Shown piece after piece: positions 48,301 through 56,892 of a DNA stretch of 64,000 bases. The stretch lies in NCBI GenBank assembly GCA_003209655.1, contig QCPW01000005.1:1-64000 (forward strand). Direction: 5' to 3'. The notes below the pieces were generated by a model, which worked only from the letters and a program-made list of their open reading frames with translations, was not told the origin of the DNA and made no database searches. Both the position numbers and the translations under genes were made by a program. The number at the start of each line of letters is the position of its first letter. Within the stretch, counting starts at the first letter, position 1. The stretch comes from Prochlorococcus sp. AG-442-M23. GTDB taxonomy: Bacteria > Cyanobacteriota > Cyanobacteriia > PCC-6307 > Cyanobiaceae.

Positions 48301-48331
48301 TGTTTTTTATACTCCTTAAACAATTTATCAT

Positions 48332-48901
48332 TTAATCGATCAAAATAGTTGCGCTCCCTAAATAACTCGAAACGGTATTCTTTCCAAAATACTGTCCATA
48401 AGAATGAAATTGATAGAGGCCAGTCCTTTTTGGATTAAATACTTTAAAAACTATTGCGTAAGTATCCTTATTACTAGGAATTGGTTTAAAAGGGAAAATA
48501 TCTAGTGAAGTATTATCTTCGTTGAGTTCAATATCTGCAGGTATATCTTTAATACATTTTGTACGAGATTCAAAACCTCCTATTTTTGCTTGACAAAAAC
48601 TTATTTTTTCTTCTTTAAGAGTTGATTTGAAAGTTTTAGGGATTTTCAAATTTATCTTTAAAAGGTCTGCTTTTCTATCAGAGGGTCTTAAAAAGAAAAA
48701 AATTGTATTCCTAGCTCTTTTTTCACTATCTTTTTGAAACCATTTTAATCTTCTATATCCTGAATTTTGGTCCCATTGGAACTCAAGACCTGCTTTGACT
48801 TCATTATTATTTAATAATGGAATAGAAAGTAAGAATGGGGAAAGTAATAATAATTTTAGAAATTTAGATTCTTTGAAGAAAATTTGGGTTTTATTATTCA
48901 T
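48332..48901 (-). CDS. DUF2808 exported protein
   Basis: A 189-aa secreted protein of the cyanobacterial DUF2808 family. The N-terminus has a signal peptide (FLKLLLLSPFLLSIPLL, probable cleavage after VKA near residue 37). The mature part keeps the family blocks RARNTIFFFLRPSDRKADLL and LKINLKIPKTF, with two Cys (in SFCQAK and RTKCIK) likely to form a disulfide, and the GLYQFHSYGQYFG block near the end. Role unknown. It lies 31 bp upstream of rpmH on the same strand. Confidence 0.87.
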   Translation of the reverse strand: MNNKTQIFFKESKFLKLLLLSPFLLSIPLLNNNEVKAGLEFQWDQNSGYRRLKWFQKDSEKRARNTIFFFLRPSDRKADLLKINLKIPKTFKSTLKEEKISFCQAKIGGFESRTKCIKDIPADIELNEDNTSLDIFPFKPIPSNKDTYAIVFKVFNPKRTGLYQFHSYGQYFGKNTVSSYLGSATILID

Positions 48902-48968
48902 TTAATTTGGGTTAGATGATAGTTTTTATCCTGGCTTTTAGTTTACATTAAAACATTTTTTTTGAAGA

Positions 48969-49352
48969 TTAACATCTATCGGTCCTTAAATTTGAGGCGC
49001 CTCTCAGATAAGGATGATTAATTGAGGAATTGGTTGGCAAAACTACTAATGCCATTAACCTAATACAAAAATCAACATCGTTAGCAATATACATTTGTTG
49101 GCAATCTAAAAATGCAACTGAATCAAGTCCAAAATGTTTCCTTGCAATAGAGGCTGGGAAACAGGCGTCAAGGTCTTTAGTCACAGTAAAAGTTATGGAT
49201 AAAATTTTTTGTGGATCTATACTATTTCTCAAAATTAATTCATCAATAAGTTCTACAACTGAATTCTCAATTTCCTTTGATGTATTTCCACTTGCAGTTG
49301 TAGCTCCTCTTATTGCAATAAAATTTTTATTATCAAGATAATCTTTACTCAT
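48969..49352 (-). CDS. aroH: Chorismate mutase AroH type
   Basis: A 127-aa AroH-fold chorismate mutase, the trimeric class known from Bacillus. RGATTASGNTSKEIENSV is the N-terminal signature with the substrate-binding Arg, TFTVTKDLDACFPA and ARKHFG follow, and MYIANDVDFCIRLMALV contains the second active-site Arg. It converts chorismate to prephenate for Phe/Tyr synthesis. It lies 8 bp downstream of the sppA gene and is likely to be co-transcribed with it. Confidence 0.95.
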   Translation of the reverse strand: MSKDYLDNKNFIAIRGATTASGNTSKEIENSVVELIDELILRNSIDPQKILSITFTVTKDLDACFPASIARKHFGLDSVAFLDCQQMYIANDVDFCIRLMALVVLPTNSSINHPYLRGASNLRTDRC

Positions 49353-49360
49353 ATCTAAAT

Positions 49361-50170
49361 TTAAGGTTTATATAACCAAAGAATTTTATTAATTGAATTT
49401 ACTTCAAAAAATATATTTTGAAAAATTTTCTCAATAATTTTACTACCAGGTATAAGCCCTAGTATTTTCTTTTTTTTCTTACCAAACGTTACAGGTTGTA
49501 TTTTTGGATCGATTTCTACCATTTCTGCTGCAAGCTTTCTCGCGAAAAATTCATCACCAATTTCATCAACCAAACCAAGTTCTTTAGCTTGAGTCCCAGT
49601 AAATATTCTTCCATCAGCAAACTTCTTTACATCTTCTACGGCTAAATTTCTTCCTTCGGCTACAGCCTCTGTAAATTGTTTGTAGCTTTCATCTATTAAT
49701 CCTTGCAAAAGTTCTCTCCCTCCATCACTTAAGGGTTTATCCGGTGAGAGAATATCTTTGTAAATCCCACTTTTTACAGTCTCAAATTTTATACCTATTT
49801 TATTCAAAAGTTCAGATAAGTTATTTCCTCTTATTATTACACCAATTGAACCCGTAATTGTTCCTGGATTAGCTACAATTTTATCTGATGCTACACCGAT
49901 GTAAACTCCTCCAGAAGCAGATATGTTTCCAAAACTAGCAATTACTTTACATCCTTTCTCTTTTAGTCGTTTAATAGCAGAATATATTTCTTGGCTATCA
50001 CCAACGGTACCTCCAGGAGAGTCTATTCTTAAAATTAATGCTGGAAATTCTCTATCTTCAATTTGTTTTAAAGCTTTGATGACAGAAACTCTTGTTGAAC
50101 TTGTAATTGGCTCATCAATTTTTATGCGAGCTAATCTTTTTTTTGACTTTCGTCTAAAAGGCCAAATCAT
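49361..50170 (-). CDS. sppA: Signal peptide peptidase SppA, short form
   Basis: A 269-aa member of the ClpP-fold S49 peptidases. The catalytic Ser lies in ISASGGVYIGVASDKI and the general-base Lys in the later KDILSPDKPLSDG region. GSIGVIIRG and ALILRIDSPGGTVGDSQEI are typical. It is the single-domain form, about half of E. coli SppA, and starts with a short basic N-terminus. I choose the ATG at 50170. A TTG at 50185 is in frame and adds 5 residues. It degrades cleaved signal peptides in the membrane. Confidence 0.93.
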   Translation of the reverse strand: MIWPFRRKSKKRLARIKIDEPITSSTRVSVIKALKQIEDREFPALILRIDSPGGTVGDSQEIYSAIKRLKEKGCKVIASFGNISASGGVYIGVASDKIVANPGTITGSIGVIIRGNNLSELLNKIGIKFETVKSGIYKDILSPDKPLSDGGRELLQGLIDESYKQFTEAVAEGRNLAVEDVKKFADGRIFTGTQAKELGLVDEIGDEFFARKLAAEMVEIDPKIQPVTFGKKKKKILGLIPGSKIIEKIFQNIFFEVNSINKILWLYKP

Positions 50171-50223
50171 TTTTTTAAGGTACAAATCATAAATCTACTT
50201 TAGAAAGACTATCAGCAGACTTA

Positions 50224-51165
50224 ATGAATTCAATCTTAAATTGGTTTTTAATGATACTCCCTTTTGCTCTCTGGGGGAGTTCTATGGCAGCTATGACCCC
50301 GCTAGTATCTAGTGCTGGCCCTGATTTGGTTGCGTCTTTAAGATTACTCCCAGCAGGAATTATTGTTCTTATAACAACATATTTACTTAAAAGAGATTTA
50401 AAAATTTATAAGTGCGATTTGAAATGGTTCATAGTATTTACAATTGTAGACGCGACCTTTTTTCAACTTTTTTTAACATATGGGATCTCAAAAACAGGTG
50501 CTGGGCTGGGATCTGTATTGATAGATTCTCAACCCTTGCTGGTCGCACTCTTGGCAAGAGTCGTTTTTGGTAATTTAATAAATCCAATTGGATGGCTGGG
50601 ATTACTCTTCGGCTTAGGAGGAATAATTTTTCTAGGAGTTCCAGAAGAACTTTTACAGAATTGGTGGTTAATGTCTAATAAAAGTATTAGTGATATTACA
50701 TTTAACATTGGCGAAATTTGGATGCTTGGAGCATCACTTGCGATGGCATTGGGAACAATTTTGATAAGATTTACATGTACTAAAAGTGATCCAGTTGCAG
50801 TAACAGGATGGCACATGGTTTTAGGTAGCGTTCCTCTTGTAATCAAACATTGCTTACAAACAAATTTTCAATTGCTCCCGAATTGGTCAATATTTGAATG
50901 GAGTCTGATGTCATTCGCAAGTATCTTTGGAGGTGCTTTGGCATATGGATTGTTTTTCTATTTTGCAAATAATAAAGAGATAACAGGATTTAGCACTCTC
51001 GCATTCTTAACTCCAATATTTGCTCTCCTTACCGGTGGAATTTACCTAAATGAGAGATTAACAATTATTCAATGGATAGGAGTAGTTTTTGTACTTATCT
51101 CGGTTTTCTTTGTCAGCCAGAGAAAGTCTTTATGGGAATTTTCAGATACTAGCACTAAGATTTAG
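50224..51165 (+). CDS. EamA-family (DMT) transporter
   Basis: A 313-aa integral membrane protein with about ten helices arranged as two EamA repeats. The first repeat begins LMILPFALWGSSMAAMTPLV, and the second contains LGASLAMALGTILIRFTC and LTPIFALLTGGIYLNERLT. The drug/metabolite transporter superfamily exports amino acids, nucleosides or other metabolites; the substrate is unknown here. It diverges from sppA across 53 bp and is followed by the GT4 gene. Confidence 0.92.
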   Translation: MNSILNWFLMILPFALWGSSMAAMTPLVSSAGPDLVASLRLLPAGIIVLITTYLLKRDLKIYKCDLKWFIVFTIVDATFFQLFLTYGISKTGAGLGSVLIDSQPLLVALLARVVFGNLINPIGWLGLLFGLGGIIFLGVPEELLQNWWLMSNKSISDITFNIGEIWMLGASLAMALGTILIRFTCTKSDPVAVTGWHMVLGSVPLVIKHCLQTNFQLLPNWSIFEWSLMSFASIFGGALAYGLFFYFANNKEITGFSTLAFLTPIFALLTGGIYLNERLTIIQWIGVVFVLISVFFVSQRKSLWEFSDTSTKI

Positions 51166-51193
51166 AAAGTAGCATTGGAAAATAGTCTTAAGA

Positions 51194-52285
51194 ATGCATA
51201 TAGTTTTAATTAGTACACCTATTGGTTTCCTAGGCAGTGGAAAGGGAGGCGGAGTTGAGCTTACTCTAAATTCTTTAGTTACTGGGTTGTTGGCTAAAGG
51301 ACATGAAGTAGATGTAGTAGCTCCAAAAAATTCAAAATTATTAGATGCTAGTAAAAAAGTAAAACTACATTTTGTAGAAGGAAATGAACAAAAAAGTTGG
51401 CAACATATAGATTATTATTCTTCTGTAAATATTCCTAATAATTCTCTTTTGTCTGGAATGATTGAAAAGGCTATAGCTATTGGGGAAAAAGCAGATATAA
51501 TTTTAAATTTTTCTTACGATTGGCTGCCGATTTGGATGACACTAAATATTAATATTCCAATAGCGCATATTATTAGCATGGGTTCTGAAAGTTTTGTGAT
51601 AAGTAATTTAATTGCAAATGTTTACTCCAAATTCCCAAATAATTTTGCCTTTCATTCAAAGACACAAGCTTACGATTATCCTTTTATCGTTAATCCAATA
51701 ATAGTTGGAAATGGATTTAACTTAGATAACTATATCTTCCAAGATTGTAAGAATGGCCCTCTTGGCTGGGTAGGAAGAGTAGCACCTGAGAAAGGTTTAG
51801 AAGATGCTGCATATGTGGCTAATGAGCTAGGTGAAAAACTTAATGTTTGGGGCATTATTCAAGATAAGTCATATGCCTTAAAAATTGAAAAATTGTTCTC
51901 TCCAGGGATATTAGAGTGGAAGGGCTTTTTAGAAACTCATAAGTTGCAAAAAGAACTTGGAACATGTAGAGCTTTATTAAATACACCAAAATGGAACGAA
52001 GCTTATGGAAATGTAGTGGTTGAAGCTCTGGCCTGCGGAGTACCTGTTGTTGCCTATAAGAGAGGAGGACCGAGTGAAATCATTCAGCATGGCAAAACAG
52101 GTTTCCTCTCTGAACCTAATAATAAAGAAAGCCTCTTAAGGTATTTGAAAATTATCAATAAAATTGACCGAAAGGATTGCAGAAAATGGGTAGAGAATAA
52201 TGCTTCTTCAAATATATTTGCTAGTAAAGTTTTGAACTGGCTTAAAACGGTTATTAAAGAAAAACAATCTCAAGATTTACCTTAA
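51194..52285 (+). CDS. GT4 glycosyltransferase, pterin-glucosyltransferase-like
   Basis: A 363-aa GT-B enzyme. Its N-terminus, ISTPIGFLGSGKGGGVELTL, matches the opening of cyanobacterial UDP-glucose:tetrahydrobiopterin alpha-glucosyltransferase (BGluT), an unusual enzyme that glucosylates a pterin and not a glycan. The donor half has GPLGWVGRVAPEKGLEDAA, WNEAYGNVVVEALACGVP and YKRGGPSEIIQHGKTGFL. It lies far from the glycan island, between a DMT transporter and an ArnT-like gene. I regard pterin glucosylation as the best guess. A glycan role is possible because the ArnT-like gene starts immediately after its stop. Confidence 0.85.
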   Translation: MHIVLISTPIGFLGSGKGGGVELTLNSLVTGLLAKGHEVDVVAPKNSKLLDASKKVKLHFVEGNEQKSWQHIDYYSSVNIPNNSLLSGMIEKAIAIGEKADIILNFSYDWLPIWMTLNINIPIAHIISMGSESFVISNLIANVYSKFPNNFAFHSKTQAYDYPFIVNPIIVGNGFNLDNYIFQDCKNGPLGWVGRVAPEKGLEDAAYVANELGEKLNVWGIIQDKSYALKIEKLFSPGILEWKGFLETHKLQKELGTCRALLNTPKWNEAYGNVVVEALACGVPVVAYKRGGPSEIIQHGKTGFLSEPNNKESLLRYLKIINKIDRKDCRKWVENNASSNIFASKVLNWLKTVIKEKQSQDLP

Positions 52286-54091
52286 ATGATAGTTTTAAAG
52301 TCTAAAAACAGGTTGCTTACTTTTTTAGTTATTTTGATCTTTGGAATAATAATTTTTTTAATAGGTATAGGCTCTACTGGATTGGTAGATGAAACTCCTC
52401 CATTATTTGCGGCTGCAGGGAGAGCGATGAGTGAATCTGGAGATTGGTTAACTCCTAAAGTAAATGGAATTTTTCGTTTTGATAAACCACCTCTCATATA
52501 TTGGTTAATGGGTTTGCTTTATTCACTCCCAAATAATGAAATATGGGACAGCCTTGGGACGATTTCAGCAAGACTTCCTTCAGCATTGGCTTCATTTTTT
52601 TTGATGATATTTATTGGAGATACGATTTATTGTTGGCCTCAAAATGAAGGGAAAAAATCAGACGCTACTATTGTTGCATCCTTGAGTTTTGCTTTGTCTC
52701 CATTAATTATTGTGTGGAGCAGAACTGCTGTGAGTGATGCTCTTTTATGCGGAATGTTAGGGATAAGTCTTCTTATGTTTTGGAGAAGGATGGCTTGTGA
52801 AAGAAAGGATAAATGTATTTCACCATGGATTTTTTTGGGGCTTGCTATTTTAACTAAAGGACCAGTTGCTCTTGTCATTGCAACTTTGACTATTTCATCT
52901 TTTTTGCTCAGTCAAAAAAATTGGAAGAATTTGCTCGAAAAAATAAATCCTAAAAGAGGTTTTTTGATTACTGGTCTAATAAGCTTGCCTTGGTATGTTC
53001 TAGAATTGATAAAGGAAGGGAAACCATTTTGGGATAGTTTTTTTGGTTATCATAATTTTCAGAGGTATACATCAGTAGTTAATAATCATGCAGAACCTAT
53101 ATGGTTTTTCTTTTACATTATGGTCATAGGATCATTACCATTTACCCCTTTTTTGTTCCATGGAATGTATGAGGCTTTTAAAGATGCAAGAATTAGTTTT
53201 AAAAAAGGTTGTAGTCCCTCAGAAACTTTATTTATCTATTCTTTATGTTGGTTGGTCTCTGTTCTTGTATTTTTTAGTATTTCTGCAACAAAACTTCCGA
53301 GCTACTGGCTACCTGCAATTCCAGCCGCAGCAATTTTAATAAGTAATAGTTTTACTAAGCTTCAAAATCAAAAAAAAGAATTTTCGTATTTTTGGATTTT
53401 TACTCTTTTAATCTTGATTGGTTTTTCAATAGCTTTCTTTTTATCAAATATTTGGTTGGGTTTAATAAAGGATCCTGAGATGCCAAATCTTGCTTCAGAC
53501 CTATTAAGTTCTGGAATAATTTTTAAGGCAAGATTGTTTTTCTTTGCGGTTGCATTTTTTGGGATTATTCTGTTTATCTTTAGATCCCAAAAAACTTTCC
53601 TCTATCTTCAAATATTATTGTTGATTGGACAATCTATTTTGATGCCATCAATCAGGAGAATAGGAGATACCACCAGACAATTACCTTTACGTAATATCTC
53701 TAAGCAAATATTAAATGTTCGTAAGGGAGGTGAAACTTTAGCAATGATTGGAATAAGGAAACCTTCATTGCATTATTACACCAAGCAGATTGTTTTTTAT
53801 GAATCTAGTAAAGAAGAAGGAGTAGTTAATTTATTTGAAAGATTTAACTTTGATAGGAGGAATAATTTTCAAGATAAACCTAATTACGATAATGAATACT
53901 TTTTGGTTGTCATAGATAAATATTCATCAAGGGAGAATCATTGGGCAAAAGTTAAGCATCAAAAATTAGGTGTGCATGGAATTTATAATTTATGGAGAAT
54001 CAAAAAAAGTGATTTAAATGCTCAAGCTAAAAATTTATTAAATAATGGTTTCAAAGCTAATTGGAGAAGTAAGCAAGTAGAAAAATTTTAA
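52286..54091 (+). CDS. ArnT/PMT-like membrane glycosyltransferase
   Basis: A 601-aa GT-C-type enzyme with 10-12 helices. The N-terminal signature DETPPLFAAAGRAMSESGDW with the catalytic acidic residue, then FRFDKPPLIYWLMGLLY, is that of ArnT (4-amino-4-deoxyarabinose transferase) and related PMT_2 proteins. The large C-terminal domain after the last helix (about 460-601) is soluble. It uses polyprenyl-phosphate sugars to glycosylate lipid A or proteins outside the membrane. Its ATG directly abuts the stop of the previous gene. Its stop overlaps the convergent RHH-like gene by 4 bp. Confidence 0.9.
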   Translation: MIVLKSKNRLLTFLVILIFGIIIFLIGIGSTGLVDETPPLFAAAGRAMSESGDWLTPKVNGIFRFDKPPLIYWLMGLLYSLPNNEIWDSLGTISARLPSALASFFLMIFIGDTIYCWPQNEGKKSDATIVASLSFALSPLIIVWSRTAVSDALLCGMLGISLLMFWRRMACERKDKCISPWIFLGLAILTKGPVALVIATLTISSFLLSQKNWKNLLEKINPKRGFLITGLISLPWYVLELIKEGKPFWDSFFGYHNFQRYTSVVNNHAEPIWFFFYIMVIGSLPFTPFLFHGMYEAFKDARISFKKGCSPSETLFIYSLCWLVSVLVFFSISATKLPSYWLPAIPAAAILISNSFTKLQNQKKEFSYFWIFTLLILIGFSIAFFLSNIWLGLIKDPEMPNLASDLLSSGIIFKARLFFFAVAFFGIILFIFRSQKTFLYLQILLLIGQSILMPSIRRIGDTTRQLPLRNISKQILNVRKGGETLAMIGIRKPSLHYYTKQIVFYESSKEEGVVNLFERFNFDRRNNFQDKPNYDNEYFLVVIDKYSSRENHWAKVKHQKLGVHGIYNLWRIKKSDLNAQAKNLLNNGFKANWRSKQVEKF

Positions 54092-54339
54092 CTAAGCCTT
54101 TTTTTAAGCATTTCATTATTAAGATCATCTAGGCTACATTTATTAGGGATTTCTATATCATCTAAATTTTCAAGTAACTCCAGGTCAATAACCGAGTCCT
54201 CTGCTAGAAAACTGAAAACCTCATTAATGCTAATACCCATATCTCTAGCCATTTCTGAAATGAGCCTTAAGGTATCTCTTCTTACAGAGATTTTAAGATC
54301 TATAGGAATATATTCATTTTTAGGGTTTACTGACTTCAT
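54088..54339 (-). CDS. Small CopG/ribbon-helix-helix-like protein
   Basis: An 83-aa protein. Residues about 12-45 (PIDLKISVRRDTLRLI, SEMARDMGISINEVFSFLAE) have the strand-helix-helix pattern of CopG-type DNA-binding proteins. The C-terminal 35 residues are acidic. It overlaps the end of the ArnT-like gene by 4 bp on the other strand. No toxin or partner gene is adjacent, so an antitoxin role is not supported. It may be a transcription factor or a chance resemblance. Confidence 0.65.
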   Translation of the reverse strand: MKSVNPKNEYIPIDLKISVRRDTLRLISEMARDMGISINEVFSFLAEDSVIDLELLENLDDIEIPNKCSLDDLNNEMLKKRLS

Positions 54340-54453
54340 ACTCTAAATCTTAAGACATTATGTAAATATCCGAATATATTATTTACAATATGCATTAAAC
54401 ATGTATTTGGCAATAAATAAAACTACCTATTTCATGCAGCTAAAACAATATTT

Positions 54454-55365
54454 TTAATTGGTTACATTTAGTAGGAAAGCCATTATAGGAACTGTAACTA
54501 TTGAAATTAAAGTCGTTGTAAAAAGGATTGTAGCTGCAATCTCTTGATTGGTTTTATATGCCTCAGCCATTAAGATCGTTGAAACTGCAGATGGAGTTCC
54601 TGCCTGAAGAACAACTGCTGATGTCTCATTAAGATCGAAATTTAAAAATTTGCTAACAAAAAATATAATCAAAGGCAAAATGAATAACTTTAATATTATT
54701 GAATATTTTATCCCTTTATTAAAATTAAAAAATTTAGTTTTGCTATTTGTGATTATCCCAAGCCTTGTACCAACGACAACTATTGCAAGAAGTATTACTA
54801 TTCTTGCTGGGATCCATAGATAACGTCCCAAAACGACTTCCAATCCTAAAAGATATACAACCAACACACCTATAATTCCTCTGGAGGCAGGGCTATTCAG
54901 TATTGCTTTTAAAAATTCTTTTAAATTTAAATTATTATTTGATTCTTCTTTTGTTTTAAGAAAGAAAGGTCCAAAGATCCAGGCAAAGAGAGTTGTTCCT
55001 AAATCAAAGCCAATTGTAAAATTAATAGTGTTCGTTGGGAGAAGGGCTATAGCAATTGGTATTCCAAGAAATGAAGTATTCCCAATTAAACCAGCTAACT
55101 GTAAAGAATAATTCGGTAGCCTTGTTTTAAAAAAAGTTAAATAATTAATTAGAACTATCAAAAATCCAATTGATAAAAAAGCAATGAAAGCTGTTTTAAT
55201 TAAATCTAGATCAATTCCTTCCTTTAATAATAGGCCCATCACACTCAGAGGAATTCCAAACTCAATAAGAGGTCTTGAAATAGATTCTGAAAGTTTTGGT
55301 TTTCTTTTCCCGATAAAAAAACCAAAAATTAAGAATGGAATGATATTTATAAAAAGATCGTAAAT
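54454..55365 (-). CDS. AEC-family permease, no canonical start codon
   Basis: An auxin-efflux-carrier-family permease. From the GTG at 55242 the product is 262 aa with eight or so helices (FLSIGFLIVLINYLTFF, LQLAGLIGNTSFLGIPIAIAL, AGTPSAVSTILMAEAY). However, the frame stays open upstream for 45 codons to a stop at 55376-55378 and encodes the expected first helix (NIIPFLIFGFFIGKRKPKLSESISRPLIEFG, quoted as two parts: NIIPFLIFGFFIG and SISRPLIEFG). No ATG, GTG or TTG occurs in that stretch, so the likely start is ATT at 55365 (303 aa, normal for the family). Transports an unknown metabolite or acts as an ornamental remnant if translation fails. Confidence 0.8.
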   Translation of the reverse strand: MYDLFINIIPFLIFGFFIGKRKPKLSESISRPLIEFGIPLSVMGLLLKEGIDLDLIKTAFIAFLSIGFLIVLINYLTFFKTRLPNYSLQLAGLIGNTSFLGIPIAIALLPTNTINFTIGFDLGTTLFAWIFGPFFLKTKEESNNNLNLKEFLKAILNSPASRGIIGVLVVYLLGLEVVLGRYLWIPARIVILLAIVVVGTRLGIITNSKTKFFNFNKGIKYSIILKLFILPLIIFFVSKFLNFDLNETSAVVLQAGTPSAVSTILMAEAYKTNQEIAATILFTTTLISIVTVPIMAFLLNVTN

Positions 55366-55437
55366 AGTATTAAATTATTTTTAATAATCCTACCTTTTTG
55401 GAGTATTGTTATGCTCTTAATTTAATGGAAATCTAAT

Positions 55438-55662
55438 TTAAATAATTTTCCATACGGCATTTTCTGGAATCAAGGGAGCTTTCGTTAAGTCTTCAGGTTC
55501 ACTAGTTAGAACACGCCAGTTGGGTACTCTACAACTTACATATGAGGGGCTTTCTATTAAAATTCCGGGTTTTTCATCAAAAGTGCAACTAAAACCCTCT
55601 TTCCAGTATCCACTTTCATTAAGACTTCCTTTAAACCAAACCCAGCATTTTGAGGTTTTCAA
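55438..55662 (-). CDS. Small conserved-looking protein, unknown function
   Basis: A 74-aa protein rich in Trp and Pro with three Cys (KTSKCWVWF, GFSCTFDEK, SYVSCRVPNW). There are no membrane segments. The only usable start is TTG at 55662. Its composition (W, C, G) is unlike random translated AT-rich DNA, which supports a real gene. I do not recognise the family. It stands alone between the AEC and SemiSWEET genes on the same strand. The Cys residues may bind a metal or form a disulfide, but that is a guess. Confidence 0.68.
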   Translation of the reverse strand: MKTSKCWVWFKGSLNESGYWKEGFSCTFDEKPGILIESPSYVSCRVPNWRVLTSEPEDLTKAPLIPENAVWKII

Positions 55663-55750
55663 AACTAATTTGTGATTTGACTTATCTTAATCGTTATTCA
55701 AAAATTATTCCAAATAATTTATACTTATAGAAAAATTAATTATCACTAAA

Positions 55751-56017
55751 TTATTTTCTTGCATAATAAATTTTTGAAAATAGTATTAAAAAATTTAATG
55801 TAAAAGTAATTATATTTGCAATTAGAATTGGCAAAGATGATATTTTGTACCCATAGATAATCCAAAAAAACACACCACATAAAAACATTATTAAAGTCAC
55901 CAAAGAGACATCTTCAGCTTTTTTAGTTTTTAATGTCTTTATAAGTTGAGGTAAAAAAGCAGCTGTAGTTAGAATTGCTGCAAAATATCCGAAAAACTCA
56001 ATATTGGAGGAATGCAT
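55751..56017 (-). CDS. SemiSWEET sugar transporter
   Basis: An 88-aa three-helix protein of the SemiSWEET/PQ-loop family: helix 1 FFGYFAAILTTAAFLPQLIKT with the PQ motif, helix 2 VSLVTLIMFLCGVFFWIIYG, helix 3 LPILIANIITFTLNFLIL. Such proteins dimerise to form a bidirectional sugar channel. The last base of its start overlaps the stop codon of the thioredoxin-fold gene (TAATG), which couples their translation. The sugar carried is unknown. Confidence 0.92.
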   Translation of the reverse strand: MHSSNIEFFGYFAAILTTAAFLPQLIKTLKTKKAEDVSLVTLIMFLCGVFFWIIYGYKISSLPILIANIITFTLNFLILFSKIYYARK

Positions 56018-56751
56018 TATTTACACTTCTCTGATAAAAAAGCCAGAGGGTCTTCCATTGTAGAAGAATAACCTAAGATATCATTGGAAAAATATTTATA
56101 AATAATTTGGTTTTTATTGTTTAAAATAAATGAAGCCCCTCTTTGAGGTAAATATTTATTATTAATAATATAATCTTTCCAGTTTTGAAGAATTTCTAAC
56201 ATATTAATAAGTCTATAAGTTGCTAATTCAAAGGGTCTTAAATAACCATCTCCACATGTGTTCTTGAAGAAAACACCGGGAAATTTAATTAAATCAAAAA
56301 GGTTTATGTGATCATCATCATAAAAAATTTGCTTTGAATTTCTATCACCTGTATAGCCTCTAAAAACTTCCTTAATTGTTTTGAATGAGTTTATCCCTGA
56401 TAACATTATCAACAAATTGATCCAACCTCCTAAACCTACATCAACTCCTTGTGAAACCTTAAGGTCTTGATGAATTTTATTGTCATAAACAACTTTTAAA
56501 TTCTTTTTTGGAAATCCTGTAAAATTACAAAATTTATCCTTACCAATTTCATTCCCAATTGCTATTGCAAAAATATCTATTTTTTTATTTTGATTATTAT
56601 TAATAAACTTTTTTAAATTTGTTGCATATTCAAAACTATCAAAATCACCCAACAGTCCAAAAACAACTATTAACTTATATTCTTTTGAACCCGAAAAATT
56701 AAAGTCTTTAATCAATTTATCGAGGTTATTTGTTTGATTGTTAGTTAGCAT
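56017..56751 (-). CDS. AhpC/TSA-like thioredoxin-fold protein
   Basis: A 244-aa protein whose fold resembles the AhpC/TSA-like (PRXL2/FAM213-type) peroxiredoxin relatives. The core strand YKLIVVFGLLGDFDSFEYA has the usual strand-turn-helix, but no Cys is at the peroxidatic position. FCNFTGFPKKNLKVVYD and GNLK-like blocks follow, and PQRGASFILNNKNQIIYKYF matches the C-terminal strand of these proteins. It is 141 bp from the divergent isiB gene and is translationally coupled to the SemiSWEET gene. Function unknown; a redox role without catalytic Cys is doubtful. Confidence 0.72.
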   Translation of the reverse strand: MLTNNQTNNLDKLIKDFNFSGSKEYKLIVVFGLLGDFDSFEYATNLKKFINNNQNKKIDIFAIAIGNEIGKDKFCNFTGFPKKNLKVVYDNKIHQDLKVSQGVDVGLGGWINLLIMLSGINSFKTIKEVFRGYTGDRNSKQIFYDDDHINLFDLIKFPGVFFKNTCGDGYLRPFELATYRLINMLEILQNWKDYIINNKYLPQRGASFILNNKNQIIYKYFSNDILGYSSTMEDPLAFLSEKCK

Positions 56752-56892
56752 AGTTATATTTTTATGAAATCAAATTTTCAAGAAAAGCTTTTTCTTACGT
56801 TAATTTGTATAAAAATTTACATGAAAAAGTTTTTATGAAAATTTTTTTATCTTATTTTAATTTTATTATTTTAAGGTAAACAATTTGAAGTT

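Noticed and set aside
54088-54339. Toxin-antitoxin system based on the RHH-like small protein
   Set aside because: No toxin-like gene is adjacent on the same strand. Neighbours are an ArnT-like transferase and an AEC permease.
56752-56892. Fur box upstream of isiB
   Set aside because: Expected from biology, but the region is so AT-rich that matches to the Fur consensus cannot be told from chance by eye.
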